From assembly GCF_013177315.1 (NCBI RefSeq), contig NZ_CP053661.1, positions 2,480,001 to 2,544,000 on the forward strand: a stretch of 64,000 nucleotides of DNA, written 5' to 3'. Below are positions 59,601 through 64,000 of the stretch, piece by piece. The position numbers and the translations under genes are program-made. Source of the DNA: Thermoleptolyngbya sichuanensis A183 (GTDB lineage Bacteria; Cyanobacteriota; Cyanobacteriia; Elainellales; Elainellaceae). The notes under the pieces are model-generated. The model did no database searches. It had not been told where the DNA came from and was given only the letters and a program-made list of their open reading frames with translations. Position 1 is the first letter of the stretch; every line of letters starts with the position of its first letter.

Positions 59601-61832
59601 AGCGGCGAGTTGAGCGGTGAGCTTTGCCAGGGCCATTTTCTCGCCGGAGACGACCGTAGACTGCGGGCCATTGAGAGCGGCGATCGCCACCGTTTCTGCC
59701 GTCCCCAGCCGCGCCGCCACTGTTTCTGCATCCGCCATCACCGCCACCATGCCGCCGCCCTGCGGGAGAGCCTGCATCAGCCGGCCCCGCGCCGCCACCA
59801 GCCGCAGCGCATCCTCCAGGCTAAACACTCCGGCAATGCAGGCCGCCACATACTCGCCAATGCTGTGGCCCATGACCACCGCAGGCTGTACGCCCCACGA
59901 CTGCCACAGCGTCGCTAGGGCATATTCCAACACAAACAGGGCTGGCTGGGTGTAGGCGGTCTGATCGATCCAGTCGGCGGCTTCGGAAGCCTGGTCTGGC
60001 GCGGGATACAGCACCGACAGGAGGGGACGCTTAAGCTGCGGCTCCAGCAGTTTCGCGGCTTTGTCTACCGTTTGGCGAAAGAGCGGCTGTGTTTGGTAGA
60101 GCGATCGCCCCATATCCACCGCCTGCGACCCCTGCCCCGTAAACAGAAACGCCACCTCTGTAGCTGCTTGAGAAGCCACACCGTAGGTGAGATTGGCCGT
60201 TTCCTGGCGCTGGGCAAAGGCTCGAAGCTGCTGCTGCATCTGCACAGGAGACGCTGCCACCAGCGCCAGCCGATGGGAAAAGCGCGATCGCCCGGTGTTT
60301 GCCGTAAAGCACAAACTGTCCAAATCCGTCTCTGGGTGATTCGTCAGGTATTCGCCATAGCGGTGCGCGAGCTGTCGCAGGGCAGTTTCGCTTTTGGCGG
60401 AGAGGATCAGCAGATACGGCGGGCGATCGCCTTCCGATTCACGTTCCAATAGCGCATCGATCTGCTTCTTTTTTGAGTTTTTGTTTAGCTTCTTGCTTAC
60501 CTTCTTATTTATCTTCTTAGGGGCATTCTTAGCCCCATTCTGTTCAGCAGGCGGCGGTGCTTCCTGCATGACGATATGCGCGTTCGTGCCGCCAAAGCCG
60601 AAGGAATTCACTCCGGCGATCGCAGGGCTGGATTTCCACGGCGTTAACTCCGTCTGCACTCGCAGCGGCAGTGAGTCAAATCCAATTTGCGGATTGGGTG
60701 TTTGGCAATGGAGGCTAGGCGGAATTTGCCCCTGTTTCAGGCTGAGGGCGGCTTTAATCACCCCTGCTACGCCCGCTGCCGTTTCTGTATGCCCGATGTT
60801 GGACTTCACCGAACCCACCGCGCATAAGCTACCTGCCGGACGCTCCTCCGTTAGCACTCGGCCTAGCGCCGTGATTTCGATCGGGTCACCCAGTTTCGTA
60901 CCCGTGCCGTGCGCTTCGATATATTGCACCTGCCCTGGGGAAATGCCCGCCCGCCGATAGGCCGCCCGCAGCACCCGCTCCTGCGCGTCTACATTCGGCG
61001 CGGCCATGCCGTTGCTGAACCCATCCTGATTTGCTGCCGTGCCCCGAATCACGGCATAAATCGGGTCGCCATCCGCCTGCGCCTGCGACAGGGGCTTCAG
61101 CAGCACCATCCCCGCCCCTTCGCTGCGGACGTAGCCATCGGCCCTGGCATCAAAGCTGCGGCAGCGCCCGCTGGTGGACATGAACCCGCCCCGCGCAAAG
61201 CCCAGCGTCACCGTCGGCAGCAGCAGCACATTCACGCCGCCCGCCAGCGCCATCGTCGATTCACCCGTCCACAGGCTTTGACAGGCCAGGTGAATGGCAA
61301 TTAGCGAGGAAGAGCAAGCGGTATCCACCGACAGACTCGGCCCCTTCAGGTCAAAAAGGTAGGAGATCCGGTTGGCGGCGATGCAGTTGCCCGTGCCTGT
61401 GGTGAGATACGGGTCATCAATGGGGTCTTGCCACAGCATGATGGAATAGTCGTGCGTGCCGATGCCCACAAACACGCCCGTATCCGTTCCCCGCAGGCGC
61501 TCCGGCACAATGCCTGCATCCTCCATCGCCTCCCACGCCACCTCCAGCAAGAGCCGCTGCTGCGGGTCCATCGTGTTCACTTCGCGGGGCGCAATCCCAA
61601 AAAACAGCGGGTCGAACTGATCGACCTGTTCTAAAAAACCGCCCCACCGCAGACTGGCTCTGGCTGATTCTGTATTCGCCACTGCTTGAAACTGGTCTTT
61701 GTTCCACCGAGCGGGCGGTACTTCTGTGACGGCATCGACACCGTTTTTAAGCAACTGCCAAAAAGCGTCGGGAGAATCAGCGCCGGGGTAGCGACAGCCA
61801 ATTCCAATAATTGCGATGGGTTCTGGGGGCAT
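53670..61832 (-). CDS. Fully reducing type I PKS fused to an alpha-oxoamine synthase
   Basis: 2720 residues in one frame. KS 1-430 (Cys173 in VDTACSSSLIAIHLA, His308, His348); AT 555-860 (Ser657 in GHSIGEYVAA; HAFHSP at 756 indicates malonyl-CoA); DH 935-1240 (His971, Asp1135); ER 1500-1825 (HAAAGGVGLAAVQLA); KR 1835-2020 (TYLITGGLGALG; SSAAALLGSAGQTNYAAANA); ACP 2110-2195 (Ser2152 in DLGMDSLMAVEF); then a linker and an alpha-oxoamine synthase 2320-2720 (YNYLGMSGDP, VDEAHSIGVLG, PLP-Lys2568 in GTLSKSFASCGG). All active-site residues are present. Expected chemistry: a reduced acyl chain, possibly built iteratively, released by decarboxylative condensation with an amino acid to give an alpha-amino ketone. 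No thioesterase or methyltransferase is seen. Confidence 0.9.
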   Translation of the reverse strand: MPPEPIAIIGIGCRYPGADSPDAFWQLLKNGVDAVTEVPPARWNKDQFQAVANTESARASLRWGGFLEQVDQFDPLFFGIAPREVNTMDPQQRLLLEVAWEAMEDAGIVPERLRGTDTGVFVGIGTHDYSIMLWQDPIDDPYLTTGTGNCIAANRISYLFDLKGPSLSVDTACSSSLIAIHLACQSLWTGESTMALAGGVNVLLLPTVTLGFARGGFMSTSGRCRSFDARADGYVRSEGAGMVLLKPLSQAQADGDPIYAVIRGTAANQDGFSNGMAAPNVDAQERVLRAAYRRAGISPGQVQYIEAHGTGTKLGDPIEITALGRVLTEERPAGSLCAVGSVKSNIGHTETAAGVAGVIKAALSLKQGQIPPSLHCQTPNPQIGFDSLPLRVQTELTPWKSSPAIAGVNSFGFGGTNAHIVMQEAPPPAEQNGAKNAPKKINKKVSKKLNKNSKKKQIDALLERESEGDRPPYLLILSAKSETALRQLAHRYGEYLTNHPETDLDSLCFTANTGRSRFSHRLALVAASPVQMQQQLRAFAQRQETANLTYGVASQAATEVAFLFTGQGSQAVDMGRSLYQTQPLFRQTVDKAAKLLEPQLKRPLLSVLYPAPDQASEAADWIDQTAYTQPALFVLEYALATLWQSWGVQPAVVMGHSIGEYVAACIAGVFSLEDALRLVAARGRLMQALPQGGGMVAVMADAETVAARLGTAETVAIAALNGPQSTVVSGEKMALAKLTAQLAAEGIKTTPLNVSHAFHSPLMSPMLAEFAQVANTVAYHSPHIPLISNVTGDFMTTDIATPDYWVQHICQPVRFRQGMDTLQQQGCGVLLEIGAKPILLGMGRLCVQAGDPDLAKTMLWLPSLRPGQDDWQTLLSSLGELYVRGVDIDGQAIAPPSARRIPNLPTYPFQRQRYWWQPDRPSGSVSPPVPSRPRSLGLHPLLGERLRLGGTSDIRFEAQVSADAPAYLADHRIATQPVFPAAAYAEMAIAAGRAVGLSPVELTQVRIEQALRLSAAATPLQLVLSPEAGGYRFQLLSLNAESEAWTRHVTGFLAAGQPLSSGPALAEIQAQFRQQAIAPLDYYAQLRQQHLNYSPAFQVIQQLWQGEGAALARLHLPDTLGTEAAAYHLHPALLDGCFQTVAAACGLDSAAGTYLPTGIESLRLGVPAQSTVWSWVRQVRAMAPPENGGHWHQTSEAALPLAADLQILNPNSELVAEITGLTLHRVGEMSLLRLAGSTGSSQVVERDPAHSTELQTEWIYTLDWQADGNDPQPAPASAQSRQWMILSDRQKIGQQLAELLTQQGDSHSNPFGNRASLLFADWGSDGTSANSMNPLDAEEMQQRIAEQVAIAPVTDVVYLWGLDAEPSSTGQTLTQTCTQLCGGVLHLVQALNAVQKSPTPRLWIVTAGTQAIAPSDPPTHVPAAALWGLGRSLRQEQPDLRCTCIDLDVVDPDPAKTLLAALHQTDAEDQIAYRQGTRYGARLSPDLAKPALTIPAAPSFRLGLTQYGVLDHLTLMPCQRRSPGPGEVEILVRAAGVNFRDVLNALGMLQPYLEHMGFATADAVPFGGECAGTVVSLGEGVTAFRVGDEVMAAQAIGSLGQHVTVNAKWVAPKPRSLTFAEAATIPTAFLTAVHGLCQLAKLQKGERILIHAAAGGVGLAAVQLALRLGAEVYATASAPKQDFLKSLGVQHVFDSRTLAFADQIAKVTNGQGVDVVLNSLNEDYIPRSLELLSPKGRFVEIGKLGIWTSEQVRALRPDVDYFSFDLLEVSQAQPDYIAALLNELTDQFQREALQPLKHTVFEIAEAPTAFRYMAQAKHIGKVVMTLPPVLPQQPAVRPDGTYLITGGLGALGQLTAQWLLEQGAKSLLLVGRKAPSAIAQAWIDDLKAHGVSVIPTQADVAEPGAIAPLLERCPLPLRGVVHAAGVLDDGILQNQTWERFQAVLAPKVQGAWNLHELTRSHDLDFFVCFSSAAALLGSAGQTNYAAANAALDSLMHHRRQLGLPGLSVNWGAWAAGMSMQLMERERQRLEAQGMRLISPAQGMPLLAELLRQNPVQAGVLPIDWARFRAAQAGQELSPFFERVLPAAPVATPAASPLLQSLQQAGDSGMDHVANRLERLQQFIQQQLAKVLGFSAPELIDIHDQFSDLGMDSLMAVEFTNRLQAGLGFSISQALLLDHSSVAALAEHLATTLFQDDTAAGKGVVTTRQAIAQTGQSIAMDIATATDLAIATATDLAATETTAREGEDGRSPSSLQHPEQSDSPPSRTNQENTNLNGLTNASISADRVGNSSLYTPQPDASGSNLGSNLIAHSESENLEVPESYYHFHLTPEYQNLRQELNRVEELGNPFFMQHTGISRDTTEIHEKTFISYASYNYLGMSGDPIVTQAAIAAVQEYGTSVSASRVLSGERPFHRELEQEIARFLDTEDCLLFVGGHATNVTTIGHLFGRQDLILYDALSHNSIREGCKLAGATLMEFPHNDWRSLEHLLSQHRLRYEKVLIAIEGIYSADGDIAPLPDIVALKKRFKTFLLVDEAHSIGVLGQSGRGIGEHFGIAARDVDLWMGTLSKSFASCGGYIAGSNALVEYLKYTAPGFVYSVGMTPANTAAALASLRLLQREPERVQRLRARSQLFLHLAQDHALNTGSSADTPIIPVIIGDSQRAIQLCHRIMQHRIHVQPMVYPSVPYDRARLRFFLSCLHTEEQIHLTVSAIAKEISRLNS
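55125..55172 (-). repeat. 24 bp tandem duplication in the ACP-AOS linker
   Basis: A 24-base unit at 55125-55148 is repeated exactly at 55149-55172 inside the PKS gene. It encodes the duplicated octapeptide-like stretch ATATDLAIATATDLAA between the ACP and the alpha-oxoamine synthase. The linker (about residues 2196-2320) is otherwise Ser/Thr/Asn-rich and probably flexible, letting the ACP reach the PLP domain. Confidence 0.8.
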
Positions 61833-62025
61833 ACGCGAGTCGGTCAGTGGACAGGTGAGTATAGAGAAGGGAGAATTTTGGGTTTTAGATTTTAGATTTT
61901 GGGTTTTATGTTAATTTCTCGGCTCAATTCTGTACAGAAAATAGCTGAAAATCTCGCATAGACAACAAATTAATTTAATGCTCCAAAATCGGCAGTCTAA
62001 AATCTAAAATCAGCCCTGGTTTGGC
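61833..62025. other. Spacer between hphA-like gene and PKS
   Basis: 193 bp on the path from hphA to the PKS (both minus strand). It holds TTTTAGATTTTAGATTTTGG at about 61882-61901 and its inverse CTAAAATCTAAAATCAG at 61997-62013, which can pair to form a long AT-rich stem, a widespread cyanobacterial spacer word. The PKS promoter could be here, but no clear box is seen. Confidence 0.5.
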
Positions 62026-63219
62026 TTAGGCGGAATCGTAGGATTGTTCCTGGAGCCACTGGAGGATTTCATCGGTGGAAAACGAGCGGTTTTGCTGGAT
62101 TGAAAGATTTTTAATATCCTGGCAGATCTGCTCGTACTTTTCTCGGTCGAGCGGCTTTTGCAGGCAGTGTTCAAACAAGTAGCGAATGTTGCTTACGCCG
62201 CTGTGTTTGCCGAACCAGATTTCGGGCTGCCCGTAGGGAAAAATGGCGTAGGAGAGGCGATCGCGCATTAGGGAATGCACATGAATCCCGGCTTCGTGAC
62301 GCTGGGCCGCCTGCGAATAGGGCGGATAGGCCCGTGCGCCCAGTTGGTCAAGGTGCTGGCCGACGCGGGCGATCGCCTCATAGTCTATCCCCGCCACCTC
62401 CCAGCCAAACCGCAGCCGCAGCCCGTTTAGCACCTGCTCGATGGCCACATTGCCCGCCCGCTCCCCGATGCCGCCAAAGGTGCCAGAGATCCCCGCCGCC
62501 CCGGCCCGCACCGCCTGGATCGTGTTCTCCAGGGCCAGCCCCATGTCGTTGTGAAAATGCACAATCAGCGGCGCACAGCGGGCCGACGCGAGTAAATCGT
62601 GAATCCAGATGTAGGATTTTTCTGGCGTAAGGCAGCCCACCGTATCGCACAGCAAAAACTGCTCCAGGTAGGGCGAAAACTGGTTAATGCATTCCACCAA
62701 AAAATCAAAATCGGCGCGGCTGGCATCCTCCGCTGCAAAGCTAATTCGCAGTCCAAGCTGAGCCGCGTATTCCAAATGCTGGCGGACGCGACGGCACATA
62801 TTTGCTCGCACCATCTGCACCTGAGCCGGGGTCGCCTTGATGCCGTTGAGCAGCGCTGCCTCCCGCGCCTGGCCGCCTTCCGCCACCTGCATCTCTGGGT
62901 CGCGCAGCAGCAGCAGCCGATCCGACACAGCATGAAACAAAATAATGTGCTGCACCCCCGTCGTTTGGGACTGCCAAATGCAGGCTTTGCTCATCATTGT
63001 GGAGGCCGCCAGTTGGCCCCCCAGCCCATCGGCTACCAGCGTTTTCGTCAACTGCTCCTCGACCGGGTGAACGGCGGGCATCAGGGCGAGCGAGTGAACC
63101 CCAGTGCTGGCGATTTCGTGGGCCAGCCTGCGCTTTATGTCTTTGCTAAAACAGACTCCGACCTGCTGCTCTCCGTCGCGGAGCGTTTCGTCGGCGATGA
63201 TCAGGTGAATGGTCTCCAT
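62026..63219 (-). CDS. hphA: HMGL-family 2-alkylmalate synthase, HphA-like
   Basis: 397 residues from ATG 63219 (METIHLIIADETLRDGEQQV). Condenses acetyl-CoA with a 2-oxoacid. The DETLRDGEQ metal/catalytic motif, PLIVHFHNDMGLALENTIQA (metal-binding His-x-His) and GTFGGIGERAGNVAIEQVL are intact. There is no LeuA-type regulatory dimer domain, so it is not a standard leucine-pathway enzyme. It differs from NifV homocitrate synthase in its N-terminal part (LALMPAVHPVEEQL instead of the EVGxPAMG motif). By length, context and the HphB/HphCD-like genes on the same strand, an HphA-like role (benzylmalate-type synthase) is favoured. It lies 193 bp upstream of the PKS in the same direction. Confidence 0.75.
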   Translation of the reverse strand: METIHLIIADETLRDGEQQVGVCFSKDIKRRLAHEIASTGVHSLALMPAVHPVEEQLTKTLVADGLGGQLAASTMMSKACIWQSQTTGVQHIILFHAVSDRLLLLRDPEMQVAEGGQAREAALLNGIKATPAQVQMVRANMCRRVRQHLEYAAQLGLRISFAAEDASRADFDFLVECINQFSPYLEQFLLCDTVGCLTPEKSYIWIHDLLASARCAPLIVHFHNDMGLALENTIQAVRAGAAGISGTFGGIGERAGNVAIEQVLNGLRLRFGWEVAGIDYEAIARVGQHLDQLGARAYPPYSQAAQRHEAGIHVHSLMRDRLSYAIFPYGQPEIWFGKHSGVSNIRYLFEHCLQKPLDREKYEQICQDIKNLSIQQNRSFSTDEILQWLQEQSYDSA

Positions 63220-63305
63220 AGGATTGCAGGTCGGACTCGGTCCCAAGAAACAACAGCTACGGCGACAAAGTCCGCATCAGAAAAATCTGCATCAAAAAAT
63301 CTGCC

Positions 63306-63395
63306 AGGACTTACGCACTTGCGATAAGCTCTTTGGGTTTTGGACGATTTCTCGCGGGCGCAGCCCGCGAGAAATCGTCCAACTGCGTAAGTCCT
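63306..63395 (+). repeat. 90 bp hairpin element, copy 4
   Basis: Intact copy upstream of hphA. Ends AGGACTTACGCA and TGCGTAAGTCCT; perfect inner stem GACGATTTCTCGCGGGC / GCCCGCGAGAAATCGTC around CA. It shares TTGCGATAAG-n-TTTGGGTTTTGGA with copy 2 on the left arm. Same length as copy 2 (90 bp). Confidence 0.9.
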
Positions 63396-63807
63396 ATCTG
63401 CATCAGAGGCTTATCGAACCGGCTGATTGAAAAGGCTCATCGAAACAGCGTGGCATTTAGCGTTTATGATTCGGGGTTCATGCAGGTCGGTTTGGTGTTT
63501 ATTTAGTCATGAGTGTTTTTTAGCACAAGACCAGGATGACACAGCGCATGACGCACAAAGTGCATCAGGGTTCCAGAGGACTATTGCACCCCTCAACTGC
63601 ACCCCTCAACAAGGGCGATCGCCCCTGAAAAGCCTGCTGAAGAGGGTTTCTAGGCATCCAGGAAGGATGCACCCCTGCCAGCAGCCTACCTAACCCAAAC
63701 GTATTACCCGCAGGTACGCAAGTTATACCGCAGGGCACCGTGAATCACACGCGAGGCGCAACATAATAAACATACACCCAGCGCCATCCCCCACCAGACC
63801 CGTGCTG

Positions 63808-63813
63808 TATAAT
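63808..63813 (+). promoter_or_regulatory. Possible -10 box
   Basis: TATAAT with CTG just before it, in the otherwise GC-rich run CCGTGCTGTATAATTAGCTC. No good -35 at 17 bp. It would serve the partial reading frame starting at 63882. Confidence 0.3.
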
Positions 63814-63881
63814 TAGCTCTGAATTGAAGGGGGCTGAGCGGCGAGTCATCGCTTTCTCAAGCGCTGTCTACAGACAACAGC

Positions 63882-64000
63882 ATGATGGATGCCCATTCCG
63901 CGTTTTTGTCCGTGTGTCATGGTGATGAGGTTGCAGATCTCCGCTCCCTGCCCAGTCTCTCAAGGGTTTTACATCGCGCAGCCGTCGGCGAAGGGGCAAT
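63882..64000 (+). CDS. Start of an unrecognised gene (partial)
   Basis: Two ATGs in tandem at 63882 and 63885 open a frame that is still open at the window end: MMDAHSAFLSVCHGDEVADL, then RSLPSLSRVLHRAAVGEG. It reads 39 codons without a stop and follows a TATAAT box. There is no recognisable family and no clear ribosome binding site, so this is a tentative call. Confidence 0.3.
   Translation, partial: MMDAHSAFLSVCHGDEVADLRSLPSLSRVLHRAAVGEGA

Larger units (their letters stand above)
63220..63881. other. Spacer upstream of hphA
   Basis: This 662 bp spacer has hairpin copy 4 at 63306-63395 and otherwise no recognisable gene. A TGCACCCCTC-like word occurs twice (63583-63606). A -10-like TATAAT at 63808-63813 lies 69 bp before the last reading frame of the window. 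The hphA promoter must be in the left part, close to the hairpin element. Confidence 0.45.

Noticed and set aside
62026-63219. NifV homocitrate synthase
   Set aside because: The N-terminal region lacks the NifV-like EVG-x-PAMG motif, no nif genes are nearby, and HphB- and HphCD-like genes are.

Overview
The window is cyanobacterial chromosome. The palindrome GCGATCGC (HIP1) recurs throughout genes and spacers. The gene set is also typical: a lysA-dacA-uppS block beside clpC, a cyanoexosortase with an HpsJ-like partner, a DUF4347 surface protein, and a J-domain/DUF3143 pair. GC-rich codon use and the overall character suggest a filamentous Leptolyngbya-like lineage, but species cannot be fixed from this sequence alone.

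Layout. 1-18.9 kb is mostly housekeeping: the start of an exported protein, pheS, surE, an MBL-fold hydrolase, ribF plus a glycosyltransferase, J-domain and DUF3143 proteins, a YdcF protein, uppS and dacA (downstream of lysA), rimI, clpC, ilvC and a ferric-reductase-like membrane flavoprotein. 18.9-30.4 kb is a mobile-element zone. A 1.13 kb IS630 element sits in the 3' end of a small membrane-protein gene and was itself hit by a 1517 bp IS. A second, apparently identical copy of that 1517 bp IS lies in opposite orientation about 8 kb away and cuts the 3' end of another gene. Between the two copies lie a serpin lipoprotein, tsaB, a WecG/TagA-type glycosyltransferase and a three-gene cyanoexosortase cassette. 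30.5-42 kb holds a small membrane protein, a dual-specificity-type phosphatase, a roughly 1670-residue repeat protein with RTX-like C-terminal repeats, and a molybdate/tungstate transport group (modA, modB, modC, a second modA) followed by an HTH regulator whose C-terminus resembles the substrate-binding proteins.

42-63.2 kb looks like an undescribed specialised-metabolite locus. Its core is a 2720-residue protein reading KS-AT-DH-ER-KR-ACP-alpha-oxoamine synthase, that is, a fully reducing polyketide synthase module fused to a PLP enzyme that would release the chain by decarboxylative condensation with an amino acid. Around it are a Sfp-type phosphopantetheinyl transferase and a complete 2-oxoacid chain-elongation set resembling HphA, HphB and a fused HphCD (homophenylalanine/homotyrosine pathway). 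There are also an Asp/Asn beta-hydroxylase family protein, a GT4 glycosyltransferase, two half-identical GT-C membrane glycosyltransferases, an alpha/beta hydrolase and a PagL-like outer-membrane deacylase. The inferred product class is an amino-ketone or sphingoid-like lipid, possibly hydroxylated and glycosylated; this is a hypothesis.

Small-scale structure includes four copies of a roughly 90 bp hairpin element with compensatory stem changes, several 13-17 bp tandem repeats in spacers (including four 17 bp units just before the molybdate-type regulator), and four supported intrinsic terminators. No rRNA, tRNA or CRISPR array was recognised.
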